From the NCBI GenBank assembly GCA_037178625.1, contig CM074136.1:2294001-2358000 (forward strand): 64,000 nt of DNA, read 5' to 3'. A program made the translations under genes and the position numbers. The notes below the pieces were generated by a model. That model worked only from the letters and a program-made list of their open reading frames with translations. It was not told the DNA's origin and ran no database searches. This DNA is from Skeletonema tropicum. Taxonomy: Eukaryota > Bacillariophyta > Thalassiosirophyceae > Thalassiosirales > Thalassiosiraceae. Of the stretch, positions 31,888-41,034 are shown one piece after another (positions within the stretch are counted from its first letter, which is position 1; each line of letters starts with the position of its first letter).

Positions 31888-32815
31888 GATGATAGGTTTG
31901 ATGATGTCGATATCGATGTGATTATGATTTTTACTGTGATGAAAATTATGATAGGTAGGTTGAATAAGATTTTGTTTTTGCATGCCGATGTTTTGCAATT
32001 AGCCGGCCATGCGATTGGTACCTCAGCGGAAAATGAACGAAATGTCATGATGGGAATCCTGCTCTTCTGGAAGAGAAGGCTTCCGCACGGCGGTTCACAT
32101 GACGACGGTTAGCGTCTCTTGGACTTTTTGGAAAAAGTTCAAGACTGTGACATAAAACTATGACGAACTTGCATATTGCTTGTCATTATATGTGTGATAG
32201 TACTACGATGTGACAAAAAAGAGGAAAAATGAAGAGAGACGTTAAGCGTCAAATTACGGAGGCGTGAACCGCTGTGTTCCGGAAGAACAACACGTACTAG
32301 CTGGTTATGCTTGTGATACGACATTTACTCTGGCATTTTAGTCGCTTTGATACCTCAATCATTCACCTTTTCCACATTGTTTACCCATGCTTCAACAGCA
32401 GCAATTTCTGAGAATGAGTTTTGAATGATTGACACTTTTTGTGATTCCCCTGATTGAACAATATCCTATTGAAATTAAGCCTCTTCTTTTCTGGTAGTTT
32501 ACTTTGTTTCGTCAGGTGCAAGCGAATGAAAACTTCCGTCATTTTTTTGTATCCTGTTCACCTTTCGTTCGGCTGACAGTTGCCTCACAAGCAGCAATTT
32601 CTGAGAATAAGATTTGCAACAATAACATTTTTATTGAATCCCCTTATTGAAGTTGAACTTCCCAACGCTGAGGAGGATATTGGTGTCCTTATGATAACGC
32701 GGCTACCATTCATCACATTAGTACTTATTTACATCTCTGTCTCTTCGATAGCTCAAGAGAGAGAGGAAAGTGAGAACTGCTTCCCCCTCTCTACATAATA
32801 TAGCTATTAAGCAAC
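31888..32815. promoter_or_regulatory. Upstream region of transporter copy 2
   Basis: No gene. Conserved with 21698-22716 but with several short deletions. The internal direct repeat is retained. Confidence 0.45.
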
Positions 32816-33318
32816 ATGTCAGCTGGAGGCGGCGCTACTCCACCGCCGATGAAATGGCGTTGTGTCAACAAGCATAAGAATGAGCCACTCGTTGTCTTGT
32901 TCTACTGTACCTGGTAGGGAAAGAGTTTTCTGTACCAGCCGCAGCTGAAGAATTGGATGTGGAATATAACTACTTTGATGAGCCCAATGGAGACGATGAT
33001 GGGATCCTCCTTGGCTCTGCAACTTTGAAGGATGCCACGAAGCGTTTCAAGGCGAGGGAGCCCACACTCTTCCTCATGGAAGAGTGCGGGGGCATCGAGG
33101 CTCACTGCGGTAGCAACACTGTTTGTGGTTCACAATGGGATACGACAATGCTTTGCCATTTGGTTTATGATCAGCCCGACGACAATAAGATCCCAAGAGT
33201 AACTTTGGATGATGGGAGAAACGCTGTGGTAATCACTTTAGGCACGAAAGGCGACCCACTGAACAAGAGGCCTACAGTAGTGTCGAGGTGCTTAGCAAAA
33301 GGGGATGTATATGGATAA
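32816..33318 (+). pseudogene. 167-aa unknown gene, frameshifted copy 2
   Basis: Nearly identical to 22717-23220. A single C is missing near 32913 (acctggtaggg against acctggtcaggg), which turns the frame directly into TAG after about 32 codons. The rest of the frame stays open from 32953, so decay is recent. Confidence 0.75.
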
Positions 33319-33558
33319 GGCCGCCTCCAACTTCCAAAACATGACGATATTGGTCTGATGCTACTGCTGCTACTAGAGGTGCTTTTGATGTTCCTCTTTA
33401 AAAAGAATCATATTCGTGTATCTACTGTGTAGGTAAATAATATCCACGGCTTTTTAAACTGGCATAGACTCGGCCACTTTCACTTCGTGATTTTACCAAT
33501 AGACTAACTTAATAGACTATTTCACTTTCACTTGTCTTCTTCCTCCCAAAACGTTGAC

Positions 33559-34311
33559 ATGCCTTTGCTACTGCATGGAACGAAGGGCAGAGTATTGAGT
33601 TCATGTCGAAACTGTCTTCGTTCCCGACTCAATCGCCTACGAAATGGCAAATACTCAGAGCGAATGACTGCACTGACAACATCCACACCGCGATTAAAAG
33701 TGATCGAAGCAACGAAATTGGACTTCGATAAAGTACAATTGGTAGAAAAGTTGGAAAGAGAAATTCGGCTCGTGCTATTGACAGCCGAGAGGTCTGAGTT
33801 TGATCGAATGAACGAAGATAAGTTCTGCTGCGTCGAAGAATCAGCGAGCAATATCAATAGTATGAGCGAGCTGGAGAGGACCCAGCGGAAGGTTTGTACC
33901 CCAAAATTATCCATTGCAAAGATGACAATACTTTGAAGATGTCAGTTGCGCAGCACATCGAGACAGGGTCTAGATCAAATTCTCGCTATATATCTACATC
34001 GAAGAGATTGGATGTGTGCTTGTTCTATGCAAGCAAGTCGATACATGAAAGAGATACGAGATGAGCTTCGAATTGCTCAAATTGAGCTGGATCTCTCACA
34101 AGGTAATGTACTGGATTTGACCGATAAACAGAAGCGAATGGAGCAGGGCATGAAAAAAGGATCGAAGGGTTATAACTATGCAAAATGTTTTGATGAGGTG
34201 ATAGTTGACAGGTGCATCAGTGCCGATGAAATCGTCAATGTATTTCAAATCCCTGGGCTACCGAGGGCCAAGACATACGCATCGTTCAGAGAACAATTAC
34301 GTAGCCTTTAG
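33559..34311 (+). pseudogene. ART-like gene, frameshifted copy 2
   Basis: It matches 23458-24205. A 16-bp deletion near 33862 throws the frame, and a 5-bp deletion near 34058 restores it, so the central ART-like stretch is out of frame. Unlike copy 1, this copy keeps the 23 bp at 34105-34127, and its last 60 codons (with GYNYAKCFDEVIVDRCI) are intact. The two copies thus have different lesions. Confidence 0.7.
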
Positions 34312-34418
34312 ACGATAACTTAGAAGTAGGCGTTCTCACAACAATTGATAGCAATGACGCAGAATGACGCCTACCTGGCAACACTCACGATGCTTCCAAC
34401 TACATTCAAAGGTGTATG

Positions 34419-34521
34419 ATCTGGGAAATAATAGCTACTGCAGCACATGTTCGTTATCACTTAGCGTAGATAATGTCGCCTCTTGAGGGCCCACCAGACG
34501 TACTTGAAAATTTCTGTTACA
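34419..34521 (+). mobile_element. Short retroelement insertion (family A 3' end) in duplication copy 2
   Basis: These 103 bp are flanked by a perfect 18-bp direct repeat (tacattcaaaggtgtatg at 34401-34418 and 34522-34539). Duplication copy 1 has a single uninterrupted tacattcaaaggtgtat. The insert ends cagacgtacttgaaaatttc... like the LINE and SINE 3' ends. It is a clean post-duplication insertion. Confidence 0.85.
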
Positions 34522-34539
34522 TACATTCAAAGGTGTATG

Positions 34540-34850
34540 TGTATATATATCATCCGTGCCTTTCTTCTACGCCTCAGCACAGTCAATGCAGTACCCGCCC
34601 CTACCATCTCTGCCCCAAGCACGTTGTGGGTCACAGTCACTGCACCAATTCTTGTGTCAACCTTGGCATTCCGCAATCGATCGGCAGCGATAACAAAACG
34701 ATCTATCACATGAATGGCATGTACTTTCTAAGACGCATTCCTCGCATATTACAGGTCGATCACAGGAGTCCCCACATTCCTTCCGATCCTTGCAGCTACG
34801 ACACCAAGTCAGATTGCAGTTTTCACATTCTTCGACGTGCTTCGTCGGGA
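34540..34850 (-). pseudogene. F-box-like gene, 3' fragment (copy 2)
   Basis: It matches 24290-24590, the C-terminal Cys-rich part of the F-box-like protein. It has small insertions (for example gag after gatcaca) and ends abruptly. The N-terminal two thirds are missing. Confidence 0.7.
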
Positions 34851-35369
34851 GTGTTGTCGTCTAAAATGAATGCTTCACGGAATAATGAAAAGTTCCGCTG
34901 CCGATCTCGAATGCATTTGATGCTCCGCCCGATGCATGCATCGGCAGTCGGCAGCGAGAATGCCTCTTTTCGTTTCTTTCAGGTGCTGGCTACCCAACCT
35001 CCCGAAGAACATCGTTTTGGGCGCTATCCGACGTTGTTGCTGCTGTTGCCGCCTCGTGAACTGGTGTATTATTGAAAGTTTGCAGTGCTGCTCTTTATGC
35101 AGTGATTTGTACGTGATTTAGCAGGCGACAACTGTCGGATCAAGATCGGACAAAACACGCATAGATCTGATAGTGCTCACCTGTGATCCGTGTGGATCCC
35201 GGTCCGCGAGGAGATATAATAATATTATGACCCCGGGTCCGACAAAACGATGGTAATGATATGCGGTGATCGTGTCAAAAGTGATTACTGATTCCGCACG
35301 TTCTTCTACGTAACATCATCCACCAAAACGAAGATCCAGCCTTCTCAAATCTCACAAATCATCACAACC
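34851..35369. other. Intergenic, left of the DUF333 gene
   Basis: No convincing gene. 35255-35369 is the promoter segment also present at 28043-28130. A GC-rich stretch at 35190-35245 contains gatcccggtccgcg and accccgggtccg. Confidence 0.4.
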
Positions 35370-36698
35370 ATGAGACTATCAACCGCCTTAGCATGCTCCC
35401 TATTCACCAGCCGACCCAAGCGTGGCCTCGCTCAGGTCGGAATGGGCAACCCAGCGACGTTAAACTGAATCAATCAAAACTTTACCGATCAGACTTTATA
35501 TGCACCCAATGGAGGTTAGTACAAGTAGAGTTCGCATCTTGGACCTTGTGTGGATCGCGTTGAATATTGTGTTTGTCTGGACCAACTAATAATGACTTAC
35601 CCTATGATTCTTCTTCATGCATCAGATCAATACGGTACATGCATCTTTTCGAACACCACCGCTTGTGATCACTGGGCATTCGAAAGGGGGACATGTGATA
35701 CTACGAACCCCAACTTCAGCATTTACTGCGCCGATAACGGAGGCCAAGTCAGCCAAGAGAACGTCGATTGGGGAGCAGTGGTGGGTGCCCCGCCTGCGAC
35801 CTATGGATTGTGTACTTCCAACGGCAAGCAGTGCACTGAGTACGATTACTATGCTTATAACAATTGCTCGATTATTGATCCTATGACAATTGGCCAACCA
35901 ATCAATGGATGTATGGGTAGCCCAGATGGGTGTTACTGTTCCGATAATGGCTACATCATGAGCCCCACTCTCTACGAACCCACTGGGGGAGAGTACGCTT
36001 TGTGCATCTTCAGCAATGATACTGCCTGTGACTCATGGGCTTACTTTCGGGGCGAGTGCGATACTTCAAACCCCAACTTTCAAGATTACTGCAAGGACGA
36101 CGGAGGTGAACTCAGCAAGAACAGCGTTGACTGGGGACAGGTAGAAGGTATACCAGCAGAATATGAAGTGTGCAACACTGATAATGTTGAATGTACCGAG
36201 AACGAGTACTACCATACAGGCTGCGCAAACTTGACTGTCCCGATTTCCACTCCTGTAACTGATTCTACTGGAACCGCTACAGAGGCAGTTGGACAAGGCC
36301 TGTCCGCAACGAAAGTTCCAAAGGGGGAGTCAGCTGAAATTGACTGTCCTGAAGGCAGCTTCTGTTGCTTGGAAGGCACCTTTGGAAGCCTTAGTGGGGG
36401 CGGGGATGTGACCATTGGAGGTATTACCTGTGGCGCTGGCAACATCAAAGTGACATCAGGTTTGGCTGCCGACTGCGGCTCTGACGATTGCGTTATTACT
36501 TGTACTGGACTTTGTGATGTGAATGTAGTTGGTGGTGCAGGGCTTGTGGAAACACCGCCTGATCTTGCTCAGCCGCCACCAGTCGAGGTTCTTGATTCTA
36601 ATCCCTCAGAATCATCTGGATCTAATGTATTTTGTCATGGACATGGAGTGGTTCCGCTCGTGCTTATCTCTCTCCAGATCTTGGCTGCTCTTGTGTAG
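35370..36698 (+). CDS. DUF333-repeat surface protein, with in-frame TGA in exon 1
   Basis: Exon 1 35370-35514, then an exon carrying the open frame to 36698. By homology with 38775-40160 the intron ends just before the GQYGTCIF codons near 35631 (acatcagatcaatacgg; the acceptor is not certain). It encodes two long DUF333-type repeats (GGQYGTCIFSNTTACDHWAFERGTC and GGEYALCIFSNDTACDSWAYFRGEC; shown here in part), each followed by an NFxxYCxxxGG unit, then a Cys-rich Gly region and a hydrophobic C-terminus (VVPLVLISLQILAALV) that looks like a GPI or membrane anchor. Codon 33 is TGA (35466-35468) where the paralogues have TGC (Cys). It is either a pseudogene or a recoded stop. Confidence 0.6.
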
Positions 36699-36968
36699 AA
36701 TGCATTTGATCATTACTCCCTCTAGTGTTTAGAATGAGTTATGAGAAAAATGTGTTGCATAGAGTATCTCGAAAATACTCCTCAGGAGTCCATTTGTACG
36801 CATAAAGGAGCAAGATTATGAAATTTTATAGAAGTGGACCCTCTCAGAGAGCCACAGTTTAGCTACATAAAATTATCTCTAGCAATATCAGAAATTTTAA
36901 AGTACGTCTGATTTAGCCGCAAGGGGCAGTTAGCTACAATATTTACATTAGCCTTTCGTTGCGATAAC
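36699..36968. other. Convergent intergenic with retroelement remnant
   Basis: This holds the 3' flank of the DUF333 gene and a reversed family-A element end (36870-36950). Confidence 0.4.
36870..36950 (-). mobile_element. Reversed family-A retroelement 3' end
   Basis: On the minus strand it reads gccccttgcggctaaatcag and acgtactttaaaatttctga, matching the LINE 3' end. The flanks tttagctaca and ttagctaca may be a degenerate target-site duplication. Confidence 0.55.
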
Positions 36969-37931
36969 TCAGCATGATACCCGCCTGCTACGTCTGCTAT
37001 CAATACCATCAAAGTGATACTTAGCTTTGCTAATACTAAAGCTCAGGGCCCTTTTGACCTCATCTGTGGTCGCCTCTTGAGCTTGAGATTCACATCGATC
37101 ATCGTGAGGGAATGACATGTTTGGGCCTAGCTCAAGTGTGAGACTTGAAAATAGAGATGAAAACGTGTCATACGTCCCCGACGATAAACGTTTGAGCATT
37201 TTGGGGAAGACGCGATGACTCGTTACAGGTTCAAAGTCATGATCTTCAATGTGCCAGCTTTCACGACGCCGCACCTCTGGTGGGTGCTCCAATAATTCGT
37301 CTGAATCTGGTTTATTGCTGGGACAACTTTCGTCACGGCCAGCGTGTTGACTTGCATGTGCAGAGCAAGAGCTTTCGTCATCATGATTCCAGTCGAGAAA
37401 GCCATTCGTCGGACAGGAGGAGCATTCATCGTTGGTGCTGCATGGTGTGCTTCTTTTGCTCTCAATTTCGTTCAGCGTTTCCATAGAGTAATCAACTGCG
37501 TTATTATCAACTCCAAAATCCATCATATCAACTGATGCTGATGTAATTGAAGAGTTGACCGAGTAAGCGTTAATTGAGGTGAAAGAAGAATTGACTGCAG
37601 CTCGATCTCTTTCAGCCTCTGCTGTGATTCCTCTCCTCGAATTGTTTTTTGCTAAGTTCCTAGTGTTGCATGGATTATATCCAAAGTTCACTGGAGCCAG
37701 AGTATCATGACTAGAAAGATTCTCGTCAAACTGACTGACAGAAGCCTTTTCATCATCTTCGAGCATATGTTCTTCTTTGCCTATTTCTTGAAACATTGAC
37801 GCTTCCGAGGCAGTGACGACAGCCATCACCATGCCTGCGTTTGTCGAATGGCGGCGTCCTTGAGACCTCATTGCTGATCTAATTTCTTTCCAAGTTGTCT
37901 TGGGATCTTGAAGGATGTCTTCCATACTCAT
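36969..37931 (-). CDS. Unknown Ser/Asp-rich protein
   Basis: Not recognised. 320 aa from the ATG at 37931 (MSMEDILQDPKTTWKEIRSAM); the frame before it opens only with TTG. It is hydrophilic, with no signal peptide or membrane span and many Ser, Asn, Asp and Cys. The C-terminus is basic (GIDSRRSRRVSC). A short helix near 270 (VFPKMLKRLSSGTYDTFSSL) is the most structured part. Such composition is common in diatom regulatory proteins. It may equally be a poorly conserved lineage-specific gene. Confidence 0.45.
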   Translation of the reverse strand: MSMEDILQDPKTTWKEIRSAMRSQGRRHSTNAGMVMAVVTASEASMFQEIGKEEHMLEDDEKASVSQFDENLSSHDTLAPVNFGYNPCNTRNLAKNNSRRGITAEAERDRAAVNSSFTSINAYSVNSSITSASVDMMDFGVDNNAVDYSMETLNEIESKRSTPCSTNDECSSCPTNGFLDWNHDDESSCSAHASQHAGRDESCPSNKPDSDELLEHPPEVRRRESWHIEDHDFEPVTSHRVFPKMLKRLSSGTYDTFSSLFSSLTLELGPNMSFPHDDRCESQAQEATTDEVKRALSFSISKAKYHFDGIDSRRSRRVSC

Positions 37932-38230
37932 TGTCAGATGCAAATGTATGCGTGATTCTTTCTGTTAACACCACTATCAGAGGATGTTTATGTCTATGTT
38001 ACTGAAAGATGGTCAGCATACATACTTTGCATGGGCAAGGAACTCATTCTCCAAAGAACATGCAGGGGAACAAGCAACAAGCTCGTTAGTGAGAAGTAAA
38101 ACAAGTAGTATTGTAAAAAGTACTTCAATGAAGGGATCAAAATCCACGACCTAAGACTGCACAAGTGATGTAGTGCATTTCTTATTCCTCTCTCTTGTAT
38201 GTTGTTCCTTTGTTGCGGTAAATTAATTAA

Positions 38231-38270
38231 GTACGTATCACTGGTATTGTAAACAAGAAAAGCATCTGGG
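38231..38270 (-). repeat. Retroelement family B end, reversed
   Basis: On the minus strand, gatgcttttcttgtttac and aataccagtgatacgta match 58216-58250. Just upstream it reads SGEQ-ITGE-like codons also found at the start of the protein frame at 57.7 kb, as if the middle of the element were deleted. Confidence 0.5.
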
Positions 38271-38304
38271 AACTCTCCGGTAATTTTTTGTTCTCCGGAG
38301 AGTT
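38271..38304. repeat. Perfect 10-bp inverted repeat
   Basis: aactctccgg (38271-38280) and ccggagagtt (38295-38304) are separated by a 14-nt AT-rich loop. Confidence 0.6.
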
Positions 38305-38774
38305 TTATATACTTAAGTATATTTGTGAGGAGCTGTCTGTGCGGGATGGAAGTATGTATTGGAACCTCTGCTCCTTGAAACTTGCTCTTCTCTGCGAAAG
38401 GACTGATTCGACGATAGATCAAAATGTATGTAAAAAGTAGGCCAAAGTTGCAACATACAACTTCACGATCAAAACCCACGAGTAGTAAGTAGGGATAGAA
38501 AATAATCCGACGCGTCTGGTAGGTAAATATGTTCACATTCATACAGATACGGAAAGTTATCTATTGTATATAAGCTACTTCTATGTATCTTTTCTTGCGA
38601 GTCGTGTAAAAATAATAACCTCTCTCCCTTCTGAGAAATCCTCTTTTGTCCAGCGCCCAGCGCCATCTTCATCTATCTTCTATCTATCCAAGCTACTTTT
38701 ATTATCGCTTTCAAAGCGCAGATCTAATCTTTCAAGCGCCAGGCTTACTCGGCACATAAGATTATGATAAAACA

Positions 38775-40160
38775 ATGAGACCAACAACCGCCCTAGAGTA
38801 CACCCTCTTCGTCGCCGGACATCTCAAACGTGTACGAGCCGCAGTAAGCCCAGCGACTTCCAACTGCGTCGCTCAAAACTTCACTGACAAGATTTTGTAT
38901 GAACCCGACGGAGGTCAGTGTTCATGGTAGTTGGAATTTTGTTGCTTTATGTCAGACAAACTGAAGAATTATTTCGGCGGAACTGACAATTGGTCACAAA
39001 TCATTCTTATTCTATTTCTTACAGGTCAGTACGGCATCTGCGTTTTCAGCAACGAGACAGCCTGCGAGGAGTGGACATTTCTACGTGGTCAATGTGACTC
39101 AACGCATCCCAACTTTAGTGTTTACTGCGCCGAAAACGGAGGCGAAGTCAGCCAAGAGAACATCGATTGGGGAGAGGTGGAGGGCGCCCCACCTGCCACC
39201 TACGATGTGTGCACTTCAGATGGAGGACAGTGCACCGACTATGACTACTATGCATTGGATAGCTGCTCGCTTACCACTTCGGCGACGGACATCTGTACTG
39301 CTATAGGGGGGACGAACAGATTCATGGGTACTGCAACTGGTAGTGATTACACATTATGTTCATTTGGGAATGACTATGCATGTGAATTGGGGAGATTAGT
39401 GAGCGGCAAGTGTGATAAGACAAATCCGAGTTTGATATCATTTTGTGCGGAGAAGGGAGGGAGTATGAGTTTGGGGGGCGTCGAGCCTCTTGAGTATGAG
39501 GTGTGCACTGTTGGTAATTTAACTTGTATTGAGGAGGACTACTATCTGAATGGCAATTGTGATTTGACGAAAGACGGGGAACCTAAAGAAGTCCCACCAG
39601 ACAATGATACTTGTTCCAACGCAACCGTTATTTCCAAAGATCAACTTGGGATAGTGCAAGGTGGGTCAGTGAAAGGCGCGACGGTAGACGATTGGCAAAA
39701 GGACCCGAATTGCGGCTTTTTACAAGTGCCACCAGGTAACGGCGTTTGGTGGGCCATCAAAGGAATTGAAGGGGGGACGAATCTCAAAGTGACATGCTCA
39801 TTCATGGACTGTATGCTGTTGACCACCAATTCCACACTCGGGGAATGTCCTTCAATGTTTTTATGCGCTGATGCATGGGTCGGAAGGGGGGTGAGCAATG
39901 AGTTAGTCTATGATCTCACTACGCAAGAAGAAGGCATCTATTACGTTTATATCGCCCCGACTATATCGTCTGCTATTTCTGAATACAATTTACTGGTTGA
40001 GGAGGTTCCGAACGTGAAGCCTACTATGGCGCCTTCAGTAATTGTGTCTGTTCCAGGGCCTCCGACAGGTTCTATTCCAACGAGCGCATCTAATGGAAAT
40101 GACTTGGGCACTTTATTTAAGCTTTCCTTGGTGTTTGCTGCTATGTATTTCTCAGTTTGA
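38775..40160 (+). CDS. DUF333 / pre-peptidase-like surface protein
   Basis: Exons 38775-38913 and 39025-40160 (phase 1, GT-AG) give 424 aa. Exon 1 encodes a short N-terminus ending NPATSNCVAQNFTDK. With exon 2 it forms a DUF333 domain (GGQYGICVFSNETACEEW, LRGQC), then an NFSVYCAENGGEVS unit, a degenerate second repeat (YTLCSFGNDYACELG), and a C-terminal domain of the CxNATxI type (DTCSNATVISKDQLG, NCGFLQVPPGNGVWWAIKG) resembling bacterial pre-peptidase C-terminal-like beta sandwiches. It ends in a hydrophobic stretch (LFKLSLVFAAMYFSV) suited to GPI or membrane anchoring. The 3' part from 39570 is almost identical to 41861 onward. Probable secreted surface protein. Confidence 0.75.
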
Positions 40161-40710
40161 GAAGAACACTCTAGTAGTATGTAGAGTTCGATACTTTGAC
40201 TTTTAACTAATGCTATCATTCACATTTCACTATATATCCCTATCTCTTGCATCTGCTCATATCTATCCTTTATATACTCTACGAGATCATGATTCAAGTT
40301 CTCTAGCTACCCTCATCTCACCACGGAGCACTGAAACTATCCTGATGAATCACATCATTCACAGCCATCTTTTCTCCAGCCACAAATTCCTCAGTATGAC
40401 CCAAATAATCCTGCCGTAGCCTCATGTCATTCAACACTCCATTCTTTAAACGTTGACAGCTACCACTGAGCAGAGCAAACGCATGTCTCAGGAATCCTTG
40501 TATGTTCTCTTCTTTGGGAGCTTCGTCATCAAGACCCAAGTCGTACGGTTCGATTGCGTGATCCCATGAGCCTATTGCTTCGACTCTGTGGCCAGTGTCG
40601 TCATTAAAAGTTGTTCGTTTCATTATTACAGCTAACTTTCTTCTGGTTGCGTTGTTGTTTCCGTTGCCGCTGCGGTTGGCTTCTTGATTGGTAGGTCTTT
40701 TATTAGGTAC
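39570..40710 (+). repeat. Duplicated 3' gene module, copy A
   Basis: It begins inside an exon at aaagacggggaacc and runs through the end of the DUF333 gene and the convergent 101-aa gene. It matches 41861-42965 almost base for base, and diverges after about 40670. Confidence 0.85.
40318..40623 (-). CDS. Small unknown protein, 101 aa (copy A)
   Basis: Not recognised. It is convergent with and 157 bp from the DUF333 gene. It begins MKRTTFNDDTGHRVEAIG and ends HQDSFSAPW. Acidic, soluble, with one helical stretch (IQGFLRHAFALLSGSC). The copy at 42579-42884 has the same length and differs at about two residues (Phe/Ile, Lys/Arg), so the frame has been preserved since duplication. Confidence 0.55.
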   Translation of the reverse strand: MKRTTFNDDTGHRVEAIGSWDHAIEPYDLGLDDEAPKEENIQGFLRHAFALLSGSCQRLKNGVLNDMRLRQDYLGHTEEFVAGEKMAVNDVIHQDSFSAPW

Positions 40711-41034
40711 CTCACGGGAACCGGTACCTTCTCAAGTTAGTGTTCGCGTTGGGTACGGTATCTGGTCTACGCGTACTTACATTAGCTAATATTACGTACT
40801 TATTTATTTATATAGATAGATAGATTTAAGTACTTGTACCGTCACTATGACAGTACACTAGAGTATGTACCTGGCGCCGATCCAAGACCGACACGTACAT
40901 ACGCGTACGTCCTCTCGCTAGCGTCTGGTGATCTTGCTTCATGAACAACATCATTAACAACGAGTGGTCTCACTTTGATATCATAATTTCTACAATCGAA
41001 CCAACTCAAGATCTAACAACACAAAACAACAACA
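40624..41034. promoter_or_regulatory. GTAC-rich promoter region
   Basis: This lies between the 101-aa gene (-) and the gene at 41035 (+). 40700-40915 holds about eleven GTAC cores (ggtacc, cgtacg, agtact types), far above expectation. No gene is seen. Confidence 0.45.

Larger units (their letters stand above)
29410..34850 (+). repeat. Segmental duplication, copy 2
   Basis: Collinear with 19225-24590. The transporter is intact, the other genes are broken, and a retroelement fragment has inserted at 34419-34521. The right end stops within the F-box gene C-terminal part at about 34850. Confidence 0.88.
37932..38774. other. Intergenic, contains a family-B remnant and a hairpin
   Basis: No gene accepted. 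It contains the reversed family-B end (38231-38270), the hairpin at 38271-38304, and the promoter and 5' UTR of the DUF333 gene at 38775. A minus-strand 182-codon frame here looks repeat-derived. Confidence 0.4.

Noticed and set aside
34465..36945. A larger mobile element bounded by inverted family-A ends around the DUF333 gene
   Set aside because: The left end is a self-contained 103-bp insertion with its own duplication, so the inverted arrangement is coincidental.
37994..38542. 182-codon minus-strand frame
   Set aside because: It includes the family-B retroelement end and otherwise has the composition of AT-rich intergenic DNA.
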